Origin: Sutcliffiella tianshenii
Lineage (GTDB): Bacteria; Bacillota; Bacilli; Bacillales; Bacillaceae_I
NCBI RefSeq assembly: GCF_016908565.1
Contig: NZ_JAFBED010000002.1
Location: 558,001-622,000, forward strand
Reading direction: 5' to 3'
DNA: 64,000 nucleotides
Part shown: in pieces, positions 16,156 to 24,832 of the stretch
Position numbering within the stretch: position 1 is the first letter of the stretch
Layout: the number at the start of each line of letters is the position of its first letter
The notes under the pieces: generated by a model
Seen by the model: only the letters and a program-made list of their open reading frames with translations
Databases searched by the model: none
What the model was told of the DNA's origin: nothing
Translations under genes and position numbers: made by a program

Positions 16156-16998
16156 TTATTTTCTCGACTTATCGGAAATTGGATAATCTTCATAACTGAT
16201 CCAGTCGCTCCAGCTACCGGGATAGAGCTTTACATCTGTAAAGCCCGCTTCTTTTAGGGCCAAAATATTCGGACATGCGGTTACCCCTGATCCGCAATAT
16301 ACGATCACTTCTTTAGTGGGATCCATATCGGAAAACCGCTCTTTCAAAGTCTCCTGATTCTTCCAATCGCCCCCATCCAGATTGTCTCCCCAGAAATAAT
16401 TGCGTGCTCCGGGAATATGACCCGCCTTATGATCGATCGGTTCCTCGATGCCAAGATAGCGCTTCTGCTCCCGGGAATCGATTAAGTAGCGTTCTCCTTT
16501 TTCGATGCTTGGAAGGTTCGCGAATATTTCTTGGGCTGACGCTATCATATGTTCCTGTATAACTGGTTGGAAATGCCCCTTTTGTGTTTTTTCAGGCAAT
16601 GCAGCCGTTACAGGATAACCTTTGTTCTTCCAGTTATCATAGCCGCCATTGAGAATAAATGCCTTACTATGCCCCATGTAGTTGAGGAGCCACCATAGTC
16701 GTGAAGCCATGGCACCATTTTGGGAATCATAAAGCAGAATCGTTTTATCATTGGCCGCTCCGGCTTCCTCCCATTTTCCCCGTAGGTTTTCCAATGGGGG
16801 CAGCGGATGCCTTCCGCCGTGCTTCTGCTTTGGCCCGGAAAGATCATGATCAAGGTCAAAATGATGGGCACCGGGTATATGATCAATTTCATACTCCTGC
16901 CTTCCTTTTAACGGGTCCTGTAAATAAAATCGGCAATCAATGACAATAAGATCATCCAAGTTTTCTTTCACCCATTCGGGTTCCACGATATAGTTCAT
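16156..16998 (-). CDS. Sulfurtransferase (tandem rhodanese)
   Basis: A 280-residue protein with two rhodanese domains. The first has VIDCRFYLQDP and an inactive loop (LYDSQNGAMASRLWW). The second has LIDSREQKRYLG and the active loop VYCGSGVTACPN with the catalytic cysteine, the CGSGVT form seen in 3-mercaptopyruvate or thiosulfate sulfurtransferases. It transfers sulfane sulfur to cyanide or thiol acceptors. The start is the ATG at 16996-16998 after GGAGGGG. The forty residues upstream in frame have no ribosome site. It ends a run of minus-strand genes from dynA downward. Confidence 0.92.
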   Translation of the reverse strand: MNYIVEPEWVKENLDDLIVIDCRFYLQDPLKGRQEYEIDHIPGAHHFDLDHDLSGPKQKHGGRHPLPPLENLRGKWEEAGAANDKTILLYDSQNGAMASRLWWLLNYMGHSKAFILNGGYDNWKNKGYPVTAALPEKTQKGHFQPVIQEHMIASAQEIFANLPSIEKGERYLIDSREQKRYLGIEEPIDHKAGHIPGARNYFWGDNLDGGDWKNQETLKERFSDMDPTKEVIVYCGSGVTACPNILALKEAGFTDVKLYPGSWSDWISYEDYPISDKSRK

Positions 16999-17014
16999 CC
17001 TATCCCCTCCGCTT

Positions 17015-17269
17015 TTAGCTGCGAGAAACAAATTCCTCCACCATTTCCTTTGTGACGAGCATTCTTTGGGGAGCAATCCCTTTACGTGCAAGTTCATTGA
17101 TCTGTTTGGTGACACTATTGATTTTATCCGTTGTAAAGGGCTTTTTCTGCTTGCAAAGGACGATCGCTTCTTCTATGTAATTCTCCCTTTGCTGTTCAAG
17201 CTTCAAAAATGATGTAACAATCTGGTTCTGCTTTTTTGAATGCTCACTGATTTCTTTATGTACGCTCAT
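17015..17269 (-). CDS. ypbS: YpbS, DUF2533 protein
   Basis: An 84-residue helical protein close to B. subtilis YpbS: VHKEISEHSKKQNQ, EQQRENYIEEAIVLC, KINSVTKQINELARKGIAP and MLVTKEMVEEFV. Function is unknown. The start is the ATG at 17267-17269 after GGAGGATC. Its first codons overlap the last fourteen bases of the cysteine-rich gene upstream, so the two are translationally linked. It belongs to the dynA-nucleotidyltransferase-small gene-ypbS series, all on the minus strand with short gaps. Confidence 0.88.
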   Translation of the reverse strand: MSVHKEISEHSKKQNQIVTSFLKLEQQRENYIEEAIVLCKQKKPFTTDKINSVTKQINELARKGIAPQRMLVTKEMVEEFVSRS

Positions 17270-17468
17270 TGTTGTGATCCTCCACTCTGATTCCATGTTT
17301 TTTCATTAATTGTAGTACTTTATCCTTTGGCTGCCAACAATTAAATGCATAATGCGGTTTTGTTTCAAAGCCAAGCCGGCTGCATCGATATATATTTTGC
17401 TCAGGAAGTTTGATTACTTGATAGTGCCGACAAGTGGCACAAGCATGGAAGCGGTTTGTCTTTGACAT
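17256..17468 (-). CDS. Small Cys-rich protein, likely zinc-binding
   Basis: A 70-residue protein with a CATC pair near residues 10-13 and single cysteines in YRCSRLGF and FNCWQP, enough for one Cys4 zinc knuckle. It also has ACATCRHYQV and a short basic helix (LMKKHGIRV) at the end. I do not know the family. The ribosome site AAGGGGGAA stands eight bases before the ATG. It lies twelve bases after the nucleotidyltransferase gene and overlaps ypbS by fourteen bases, so it is embedded in an operon whose other members are YpbS and DynA. A role in RNA or protein binding is only a guess. Confidence 0.75.
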   Translation of the reverse strand: MSKTNRFHACATCRHYQVIKLPEQNIYRCSRLGFETKPHYAFNCWQPKDKVLQLMKKHGIRVEDHNNERT

Positions 17469-17480
17469 TATGTTTCCCCC

Positions 17481-18212
17481 TTATATGCCGAACTGGCAGT
17501 AAAACCATTCCTGTATCTCATTTATATCTGGTTTGGTATGGGGTAATCGACTTTCCTGTTTTTGAGCCTCAGCGATGCATGCGGTTATTTTTCCAAGCAA
17601 TAGGCTAAAGCTATCATCGGCCTCTCCATATTTCAGTTCAAGGACATGTTTTAGATCATCCTCTGAAAAGCGGGTGCTCCCTGCTATCAATTCCTGCAAC
17701 AGGATGGTAGCTGGAGCACCATCCCTCGTCAAATTTTCAGTCATTAATGATGACCTGAAAGCCTGGTATAGGTAGGAATAGTGACCCTTTTCCTCGAAGG
17801 CGCTTAAGTTACGTTTAGTCATATTAACATAATGTGCCAAAAGCGTCCTTTTAGAAAATTCCTTTTGTGATATGTTGTAAAGCATATCCGTCAGGTGCTC
17901 TTCCTGCATGTAGACGATGGGAGAAAGTGTCCATTCATATAGGGATGGATTCGATTTTTGTGCCAGCCTTAAGGCTTTTTGAATATCCCATCCCTGGATA
18001 TCCCACTCCCCCTGCTTATAGTCTATTGTATCTTTCACAGGGTTCATACTGAGATATCGCCTGAGAGAAGAGATATAGATGAATCTGATATCATAGTCAC
18101 TTTTCTCTGTTTCCACCCCGTATGCCCTGCTCCCGGCTTCGCATGCATACAAAATGGTAACCTCATGTTCCTTTTCCAACTTTTTCAAAAAAGAGAGAAT
18201 CGTTTCCTTCAT
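17481..18212 (-). CDS. Nucleotidyltransferase (YcgL/RlaP-like)
   Basis: A 243-residue protein with a minimal nucleotidyltransferase core: EAGSRAYGVETEKSDYDIRFIY matches the GS...DxDhR metal and nucleotide site of the RlaP/YcgL family (Pfam PF10127 as I recall it). RlaP proteins in other bacteria sit in RNA-repair operons, but no RNA ligase is seen here. The start ATG at 18210-18212 is preceded by AAGGAG, which lies within the last codons of dynA. The two genes are separated by a single base between the dynA stop and this start, so expression is likely coupled. The substrate is unknown. Confidence 0.85.
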   Translation of the reverse strand: MKETILSFLKKLEKEHEVTILYACEAGSRAYGVETEKSDYDIRFIYISSLRRYLSMNPVKDTIDYKQGEWDIQGWDIQKALRLAQKSNPSLYEWTLSPIVYMQEEHLTDMLYNISQKEFSKRTLLAHYVNMTKRNLSAFEEKGHYSYLYQAFRSSLMTENLTRDGAPATILLQELIAGSTRFSEDDLKHVLELKYGEADDSFSLLLGKITACIAEAQKQESRLPHTKPDINEIQEWFYCQFGI

Positions 18213-18213
18213 A

Positions 18214-21200
18214 CTAGTTCTCCTTACGGTTTAGCTCGGAGACTTTATGATATACCTCCTCGAGTTCAACCGTATTGATTTCTTCACTTAATGCTGCCTG
18301 CATCCCGCGGTAGAAATCCTCCAACTGCCGATCTAAATCCGCTTTAACCCTTGCAAAACTGTTTTCTAATTCTACCTGGTAATGACGGTCGAGTTCTTTT
18401 TCATTTTCTTTTGAAAAATGATCCATCAAAGGTGAGGTCTGTTCTTCCAGATAATCACTTAGCTTCTGTTTTTCATTCTTTTCAAAAAAAGCTTTGGAGT
18501 TTCGGAAAAATCCGATAGCCTGCTTTTCTACTTTGGAAGAATAGGGAAGGAAGTGATTTTCCACTTTGATATCGCTTAGCTTATCAAGTTCAAAGGCTGA
18601 AAAGGATAGTTGCTTTTCAATTTTTTTAGCATGCCCTTCAACCTCATTCTGCCAGGTTTGCAACGATTTTTTGATATAATTTTCTATCCTCACAGTGGTC
18701 GCACGCACCTCCTGCGATAGGTTGTGGGAGATATCTCCATGAAATTCACGTAACGAGTGGGAGAACTGCTCCTTCATATTTCTTCCATCCTCCTTTAATA
18801 CGGACGGATTGAAGGCTTCCCTGAAAAAGTCGTTAAAACGCAAGAAGGTGCGGTGTTTTACATAATACAGTAATTCACCGATCTCTTTAGTTAAGAGTGT
18901 TTGAAAACTGTCAATGGAATAATCGGCGATCCAATTCTGGATTTGGCTTTTGTTTTGTAGATAGACAGCCCTTCTTTCAGCCTTTTCTTCTTTTCCAAGC
19001 CTTGCTTCATTCAGGTAGTTTTCCATCAGTGCGACCGCACGGGCTATCTCAAGTCTTGCTGAACGGATGCTCATACTGATAAGGTCAGATTGAATGAATC
19101 CTTTAAAGGAGTCCTCAAAATCCCCAAGCATCGAGCTTTCCATAAAGGGATGATCAAAAGACTTCCCTTCTTTCTCTTTTAATGCAAGAAGACTGGAAAC
19201 AGGAAAGAGTTTTGGATTTCTGTTCCCATACATCTGTAGCTGCTCTTCTACATAGTCAGTCACCAATGTGAGTTCTTCTCTTGTTTGGGCGAGGTCTGCT
19301 GCATTGACAAGGAAAAACATCTTATCCATAGAAAATGCATCCTTTACCCGGCCCAGCTGGATGAGGAATTCACGGTCAGCCTTTGAAAAAGCATGCTGAT
19401 AGTAGGTGACAAACAGGATCGCATCGGCATTTTTGATATAGTCAAACGCTACATCTGTATGTCTGGCATTGATTGAATCGGCACCAGGTGTATCGACCAG
19501 CGTCAAGCCTTCCCTCGTTAATGCACAATCATAATGCACCTCAATCCATTCCACAAAGCACGATTTTTCCTCATCAGCTACATAAGATGGGAATGCATCC
19601 AAGGAAACGGTAAGCTGTGAGCCAAGCTGCGGACCCATTTGATCCCATCCGGATGCAAATGCCTTCAGAAAGTGAAAATGCGGCTTTTTGCTTGCGTCCA
19701 ATTCCAGATGCTCATTTTTCTGTATTATTGCTGAAATGATATCTTTTGCATCTTCAAGGGCCTGCATGCTCGTATTAAATACTGACAATGCCTGATGGAC
19801 ATCTTCAAATATCTGATCCCTTGATTTCATCTGCACCGAAACGGTTCCATGTGGACATTCTTTTGTTACCGGTGAAATTTTATTGATGGATGCAGTTGTC
19901 GGGTTAGGTGAAACCGGTAGGATGTATTCACCAAGCAAAGCGTTTGCAAAGGATGATTTCCCTGCACTGAATGCACCGAAAAGCGCCACTGTGAAGGATT
20001 GTTTTTCAAGCTTCTGTTGCTTGTTTTTCAGGTCCTGCACGACTGATTGAAAACCTTCAAGATTGAAAAGGTAGCCTGCAGTCTTTTTTAATATTCCCGC
20101 CATTTCCTTAGGGTCTTCTACATCTTTTACAGTTTGTTTGATGTGGACCTGATTTTCATTTCTTGGTTTTTCTTTTTGAAGGATCACTTTTTCCAGGTCT
20201 GAACCATTCACCTGTCTATATGTCCTGTTAACATATGATTCCATCAAAGAGTGATCCTGATCAGCGACAACCGCGGTTGGCTGGCTATGATATAGGATGG
20301 TTTGGATCTGATCCATTTTTTCCTCTATAAGGCTATTGATTGTCCTTATTTCTTCATTGGCAAGGTATAGGGATTCAAGACCTTTTATTTCCGACAGCGT
20401 GTTTTCATTCTTTTCTTTATAGAGGCTGTCAATTTGTTCAAAGATTTTCTCCATGAACGACAATGCCTGTTTACGATAGCTACCCTTTATGGTTTGTGCC
20501 AGTTCTTTTGTATAATGCAGTACTGCGTCCCCTGTTGTACCTGCTCCCTGCTTAACATGGGATGCGACAAGCTGGCTGTCTATTTGAACCGTGATGTTTT
20601 GCACTTCCTCAAATAGGACAGCCTGATATAAATCATTATCTTTCAAGAAATCAATCACAAGCTCGTGGACGAATTTCTCAATTTGTGTTTTGACACGTTT
20701 CGCAAGGTCCTCGATGAAGGCTTCAAGACGCTTCTGCTGTTCCTCCAATGTCTTCTTGCTTGAGAACAGCAGGCCTACCTTGAACCCTTTTTGCATGGAT
20801 TCGAGATATCTGCCAGCAAGCTCCCTCATTTCAAAGGGAGTGATATTGGCATTCTCCAGCAGTTGATTGTTCTGTTTAATAAAGTCCTCTTTTACTTTTT
20901 TGACCTGTGCTTCCATTGCGGCCCATTCTGTTTTTTTGACCTGAAGGCGTCTTGTTACTTCATCAGGAGCAAGTTCGCTCTCCTGCACAAGTAGATTGAG
21001 CTTATCAAGCGTGTCCTGCTTCTCTTGAAAGAGCCAGTTCCTATGCTCTTCCAAAATATGATGAAGGGCGTTCTCCACCGTGATCGGCAAAATATCCATT
21101 TTGTCTTCACGCAAAAGCTGAATCGCTTCCTTCACAATGTTCACATCATTTAATGGGTGCCCAGGATCTTTTAAACTGGTGAAGTAGAGGCTGACAGGCT

Positions 21201-21906
21201 CGATACCCCAGTCCTTGAAAGAGTCTTGGATTCTTTTTTGGTAGGTCTCAAAGGGAATTTCCTCTTCCCTGTGCTTGTCAATCTGATTCACCACAAGATA
21301 GATCCTTTTTTCCTGATCCTGCAGCTCTTTGATGAATTTCAAGTTTACTTCGGACTGAACGTGATTATAATCCATCACATAAAAAATGACGTCGGCAAGA
21401 TGCAAGGCCGACTCTGTTGAGACACGGTGGGCGTCATCGGTCGAATCCACGCCCGGTGTGTCCAGGACGATCAGATCGTCCGGCAGATTTTTAAAAGGAT
21501 ACTGGTACGCGACCGATTCGACCTTATCCCCGTCCTTGCAATATGCCTTTACATTTTCAAAAGAAACTGGCGGGAGGATTTCCAATGATTCACCTTCAAA
21601 AAAGTAAACACGTGCCTTTTCTGTCCCCTTTTGTATCTTCACCACGTTTGCCGAGGTCGGGATCGGACTTGCCGGCAAAAGGGACTCTTGCAGGATTTCA
21701 TTGATGAATGTAGATTTTCCTGCTGAAAAATGTCCACAGAATGCAATGGTCAGATTTTCTTCCGTGATTTTTCTGGAGAGCTCTGCAACCTTTCTTGCAC
21801 TTTGTTTATCGCCAGACGTATGTAATCTCTCAAGAATAAGATTTGTTTTTGCCAATAGCTCTTTATAGGAAGCTGTTTTTCGTTCAATCGGTTTATTAAT
21901 TGCCAT
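18214..21906 (-). CDS. dynA: Bacterial dynamin-like protein DynA (double GTPase)
   Basis: A 1230-residue protein made of two fused dynamin subunits, as in B. subtilis DynA/YpbR (1193 aa). The first GTPase has GHFSAGKST at residues 58-66 and LDTPGVDSTD. The second has GAFSAGKSS near residue 643 and DTPGADSIN. Long helical stalk regions follow each. DynA tethers and fuses membranes without a helper and helps cells survive phage-induced and antibiotic membrane damage. The ATG at 21904-21906 follows AAGGGGACT. The 3' end carries the ribosome site for the nucleotidyltransferase gene. Confidence 0.95.
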   Translation of the reverse strand: MAINKPIERKTASYKELLAKTNLILERLHTSGDKQSARKVAELSRKITEENLTIAFCGHFSAGKSTFINEILQESLLPASPIPTSANVVKIQKGTEKARVYFFEGESLEILPPVSFENVKAYCKDGDKVESVAYQYPFKNLPDDLIVLDTPGVDSTDDAHRVSTESALHLADVIFYVMDYNHVQSEVNLKFIKELQDQEKRIYLVVNQIDKHREEEIPFETYQKRIQDSFKDWGIEPVSLYFTSLKDPGHPLNDVNIVKEAIQLLREDKMDILPITVENALHHILEEHRNWLFQEKQDTLDKLNLLVQESELAPDEVTRRLQVKKTEWAAMEAQVKKVKEDFIKQNNQLLENANITPFEMRELAGRYLESMQKGFKVGLLFSSKKTLEEQQKRLEAFIEDLAKRVKTQIEKFVHELVIDFLKDNDLYQAVLFEEVQNITVQIDSQLVASHVKQGAGTTGDAVLHYTKELAQTIKGSYRKQALSFMEKIFEQIDSLYKEKNENTLSEIKGLESLYLANEEIRTINSLIEEKMDQIQTILYHSQPTAVVADQDHSLMESYVNRTYRQVNGSDLEKVILQKEKPRNENQVHIKQTVKDVEDPKEMAGILKKTAGYLFNLEGFQSVVQDLKNKQQKLEKQSFTVALFGAFSAGKSSFANALLGEYILPVSPNPTTASINKISPVTKECPHGTVSVQMKSRDQIFEDVHQALSVFNTSMQALEDAKDIISAIIQKNEHLELDASKKPHFHFLKAFASGWDQMGPQLGSQLTVSLDAFPSYVADEEKSCFVEWIEVHYDCALTREGLTLVDTPGADSINARHTDVAFDYIKNADAILFVTYYQHAFSKADREFLIQLGRVKDAFSMDKMFFLVNAADLAQTREELTLVTDYVEEQLQMYGNRNPKLFPVSSLLALKEKEGKSFDHPFMESSMLGDFEDSFKGFIQSDLISMSIRSARLEIARAVALMENYLNEARLGKEEKAERRAVYLQNKSQIQNWIADYSIDSFQTLLTKEIGELLYYVKHRTFLRFNDFFREAFNPSVLKEDGRNMKEQFSHSLREFHGDISHNLSQEVRATTVRIENYIKKSLQTWQNEVEGHAKKIEKQLSFSAFELDKLSDIKVENHFLPYSSKVEKQAIGFFRNSKAFFEKNEKQKLSDYLEEQTSPLMDHFSKENEKELDRHYQVELENSFARVKADLDRQLEDFYRGMQAALSEEINTVELEEVYHKVSELNRKEN

Positions 21907-22053
21907 ATATAAGTCCCCTTGGATGTCATTTAATGCCTGATTATTCTATTTTACTTGAATTCGCCGGGATTTCCTATATTCTTTGCGAAAATGAGGCATC
22001 GTTTTATTCCATATGTATGCGGGATGTTTGCTTGACGTACTTGTACGACAAAA

Positions 22054-22094
22054 AACAAGACCCAAATGCTAAAGCTTACGCATTGGGTCTTGTT
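22054..22094 (-). terminator. Strong terminator of the 31-aa Fur-box gene
   Basis: Arms AACAAGACCCAAATGC and GCATTGGGTCTTGTT form a stem of about fifteen pairs with one bulged base, followed on the minus strand by TTTTTTGTCG. It begins nine bases past the small gene's stop and ends well before the dynA start. Confidence 0.85.
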
Positions 22095-22102
22095 ATGTAT
22101 GA

Positions 22103-22198
22103 TTATTTTGCAAGTTTCGGCTCACATGTAGATTTTAGGACAACCTTCATTAATATGGAATAGGCAACAACTGTAGTTCCTACAAATAGAAGTGTCAT
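22103..22198 (-). CDS. 31-aa single-pass membrane protein under Fur-like boxes
   Basis: This gene is too short for usual calling. The ATG is at 22196-22198 and the stop at 22103-22105. The product is MTLLFVGTTVVAYSILMKVV followed by LKSTCEPKLAK: about twenty hydrophobic residues, then a short basic tail with one cysteine. AAAGGG and GGTGGGAG lie upstream as ribosome-site candidates; spacing is not ideal. It has its own promoter with two Fur-like boxes and its own strong terminator, so the transcript would be about 190 bases. It may be a small iron-responsive membrane protein. Alternatively the transcript may act as a regulatory RNA. I know of no named homologue. Confidence 0.6.
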   Translation of the reverse strand: MTLLFVGTTVVAYSILMKVVLKSTCEPKLAK

Positions 22199-22233
22199 AC
22201 TCCCACCATCCCTTTAGTTGATATCGTTGATAC

Positions 22234-22288
22234 TGATAATTGTTATCATCATCATATCAGATTAACGCCTAATTGACAATGACTATCA
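22234..22288 (-). promoter_or_regulatory. Promoter with two Fur-like boxes
   Basis: On the minus strand a TTGTCA -35 (22274-22279) and TATGAT -10 (22251-22256) are exactly seventeen bases apart. TGATAATTGTTATCA at 22234-22248 matches the Bacillus 7-1-7 Fur consensus (TGATAAT-N-ATTATCA) with one mismatch and covers the expected transcription start. TGACAATGACTATCA at 22274-22288 matches with two mismatches and covers the -35. The paired boxes on core promoter elements suggest iron-dependent repression. Confidence 0.75.
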
Positions 22289-22298
22289 TTCCGGATAA

Positions 22299-22850
22299 TT
22301 AAATTTTCGGAGTAAACCTGCTTTTCTCTTGAACATAGTTTGAATAGTCGCTAGTTGTATTATTCAGGGCTTTTTCTTCCATCGGGATACGGACTGATAG
22401 CATCCACGCATTGAGGATGGTGAATATAAAGGCTGTAATGTAGGCCTGGAACAGTAATGGGATGATGATGATTTCCAGTGATACCACTAAATAATTGGGA
22501 TGCCTGAGAAACCGGTACGGTCCCTTTTTTACCACATCAGCATTAGGCAAAATGATTATTTTTGTATTCCAAAACATTCCAAGAGATGCAATTGCCCAGA
22601 CCCTCATTACTTGAGTACCTATAAACAAGCTGATGAGTAATGGCCAAAATGGACTGACTTCCTTTGATAGATAAAGAACCTCTATGAGCAAGGCCAGTAA
22701 AAATGCTATATGCAGGAGCACCATGTATCCATAATGCCCCTGGCCGAATTCCACTGCCCCCTTCTTTTTCATCAAGTTTTCGTTTCTTTTGGCAATCTTT
22801 AGCTCAACAAGCCGTTGGCAGATGACAAATAGATAAAAAAGAAAGAACAT
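22299..22850 (-). CDS. ypbQ: YpbQ, isoprenylcysteine methyltransferase-like enzyme
   Basis: A 183-residue integral membrane protein of the ICMT family, with four to five hydrophobic segments. The cofactor and active-site region YRFLRHPNYLVVSLEIIIIP contains the RHPxY motif typical of the family. In B. subtilis the partner YpbQ (BpsB) methylates the alkylpyrones made by the adjacent type III polyketide synthase. Here the ATG stands four bases after the bcsA stop, with its ribosome site in the bcsA end, so the pair is translationally coupled. Downstream is the Fur-box unit. Confidence 0.9.
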   Translation of the reverse strand: MFFLFYLFVICQRLVELKIAKRNENLMKKKGAVEFGQGHYGYMVLLHIAFLLALLIEVLYLSKEVSPFWPLLISLFIGTQVMRVWAIASLGMFWNTKIIILPNADVVKKGPYRFLRHPNYLVVSLEIIIIPLLFQAYITAFIFTILNAWMLSVRIPMEEKALNNTTSDYSNYVQEKSRFTPKI

Positions 22851-22854
22851 CCTA

Positions 22855-23934
22855 TCACTCCCAATTCAGTAGTAAGAGTTCCGAGCTGAACCCTGGTCCA
22901 AGAGCGCCGGCTATTCCTATCTGACCTTTTCCCGCCTTCGTTTCCATAATCTCTTTTAATACATATAGAACGGTTGCAGATGACATATTGCCGTATTCCT
23001 TTAGCACCTTCATGGAAGTTTCCAGTTTTTCATCGGGGATCCCTAAGGACTCCTTATAAGCTTCCAATACCTTTTTCCCACCAGGATGAAAGACAAAATG
23101 TTCGATTTCTTCCAGGCGTATATCTTGCTGGTCAAGGAAGCGTTTGACATTAGGGGCTAGCCAATTCTCGATGATGCTTGGAATATCCCGGGAAAATACG
23201 ACATATAGGCCTTCATTTTTGATTTCCCAGCCCATCACGTCCTCAGAATCTTTCATGAGTGTTGATTGACTTCCCAGGATTCTCGGATAGGCCTGCTTAC
23301 CATCCAATGCAACACCATCCCCTGCAACAAGCACACAAGCAATTCCATCAGCAAACAAAGAGGTGCCGACAAGATTGCTTTTTGAATGATCGTTCTTCTG
23401 AAAGGTGAGACTGCAAAGCTCCACACAAAGAACCAATACCTTCGCATCCGGAAACGCCAAACAGTACTCATACGCTCTCGATAATCCTGCAGCACCACCG
23501 GCACATCCCAAGCCCCAAATGGGAATTCTCTTCGTATAGGGGGAAAATGGGAGCTTATTCATGATACGTGCTTCGATGCTCGGTGTGGACATGCCTGTTG
23601 TGGAAATGTAGAAAATCGCTTCGATTTCCTCATATTGGACCGGGCTTTTTAGGGTGACAGTATTGGATAGGCATGCTTGAATGGCATTCACCCCATACGC
23701 TACCGCCTCTTCAAGATAAATATTGTTCTTTTCTTCAAAGGTATGGGGCGTGCTAAACCATTCAACATCCTTGGCAAAATGTCTTTTCTCGATTTGACCG
23801 TTCTGGAAAACAGTCAGCAGCCGATTTATATCCTTGAAAGACTCCTCAAAAAGCTCCTTGGCAAATTCCACAGCCGTATCCTGTGAAATCGGATATTTCG
23901 GTATGGCGGTTCCGACTGATAGTATTTTTGGCAT
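22855..23934 (-). CDS. bcsA: Type III polyketide synthase (chalcone synthase-like)
   Basis: A 360-residue thiolase-fold enzyme. The catalytic cysteine lies in WGLGCAGGAAGLSRA at about residue 144, the histidine in FVFHPGGKKVLEA and the asparagine in EYGNMSSATVL, giving a full Cys-His-Asn triad. B. subtilis BcsA (BpsA) extends fatty acyl-CoAs with malonyl-CoA to triketide alkylpyrones. The true start is the ATG at 23932-23934, with GAGGTG upstream. The 39 hydrophobic codons further upstream lack a ribosome site. It forms an operon with ypbQ. Confidence 0.93.
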   Translation of the reverse strand: MPKILSVGTAIPKYPISQDTAVEFAKELFEESFKDINRLLTVFQNGQIEKRHFAKDVEWFSTPHTFEEKNNIYLEEAVAYGVNAIQACLSNTVTLKSPVQYEEIEAIFYISTTGMSTPSIEARIMNKLPFSPYTKRIPIWGLGCAGGAAGLSRAYEYCLAFPDAKVLVLCVELCSLTFQKNDHSKSNLVGTSLFADGIACVLVAGDGVALDGKQAYPRILGSQSTLMKDSEDVMGWEIKNEGLYVVFSRDIPSIIENWLAPNVKRFLDQQDIRLEEIEHFVFHPGGKKVLEAYKESLGIPDEKLETSMKVLKEYGNMSSATVLYVLKEIMETKAGKGQIGIAGALGPGFSSELLLLNWE

Positions 23935-24135
23935 AGAGGAACACCTCGTAGATTTAGTATATTTACTATTACCAAAAAGTAATATTATATACAAAAAATG
24001 GAATGTAAGAGGAATAAAAAAGGCTTCCCCTCGATACAAGGGAAAGCGCAATTCGTTTTAAAGGAGTTGTTGTGTTGTGCATTTTTATTATAACTAAAAA
24101 GTGAAGGGTTAGCATTGTTAATTATTTGCAATCAC

Positions 24136-24666
24136 TTATTTATAGAATTTGGCCATCCATAGTTCATCTACATATTCACCATTGATGAAGGCTTGCTCCT
24201 TTTGATTGCCTTCTTCATGGAACCCATATTTTTTATATAATTGGTAGGCGACCTCATTCGATGAGAATACGGTCAACGACAGCTTTCTAATATGCTGTTC
24301 ACACCACATATCTGTATAATCCATTATTTTTTTTCCGATTCCTAGCCCCTGTGCTTCCCGGGCAAGCCATGTACGGAAGATCCCTGTGTGCTTCTTCATC
24401 TGAAGCTCACCCTTGATCACCCTCGCGATGCCTACCACCCGGCCATTCCATTCCGCACCCAAGTACATATTGCCTTTTTGCTGCATTTCCTTTATAAATG
24501 CCTTCTCCTCTTCGACAGAACGTGGCTTCTCTTTCTGGATAAACTCACCGGCAGCAATGATACTCTCTACCGCTTTTACAATATCGTCTGCATCTTCTTC
24601 TTTTACAGGTCTAAGCTTCACTGTGGACCCGTCTTTTGCTGTGAATTCTAACAATAAATCAAACAT
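24136..24666 (-). CDS. GNAT family N-acetyltransferase
   Basis: The 176-residue protein has the GNAT layout: LRPVKEEDADDIVK at the start, YLGAEWNGRVVGIARV for strands 2-4, WLAREAQGLGIGKKIMDY with the acetyl-CoA loop (Q/RxxGxG/A), and LTVFSSNEVAYQLYKKYGF for the C-terminal part. Enzymes of this type acetylate amines of small molecules or protein termini; the substrate is unknown. The ATG at 24664-24666 follows GGGAGG. It is transcribed away from cheX and is a single gene as far as I can see. Confidence 0.88.
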   Translation of the reverse strand: MFDLLLEFTAKDGSTVKLRPVKEEDADDIVKAVESIIAAGEFIQKEKPRSVEEEKAFIKEMQQKGNMYLGAEWNGRVVGIARVIKGELQMKKHTGIFRTWLAREAQGLGIGKKIMDYTDMWCEQHIRKLSLTVFSSNEVAYQLYKKYGFHEEGNQKEQAFINGEYVDELWMAKFYK

Positions 24667-24832
24667 ATGAACCTCCCATAATTATTGCTGAGTTACACAT
24701 CGTAATACATCTAAGCTTATTGTTCAACAAATGACTCTTTCTCAAACAAAATGTTGAAATTTGTTGATATTTCTCACAAATATTGTGTTATGATAAAAAA
24801 GAACTAGATACTTCAGTTTCAGGAGGTGCTTT

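Noticed and set aside
21900-22163. Plus-strand frame over the Fur-box unit
   Set aside because: It overlaps the dynA start, a terminator stem and the 31-aa gene on the other strand, and has no ribosome site.
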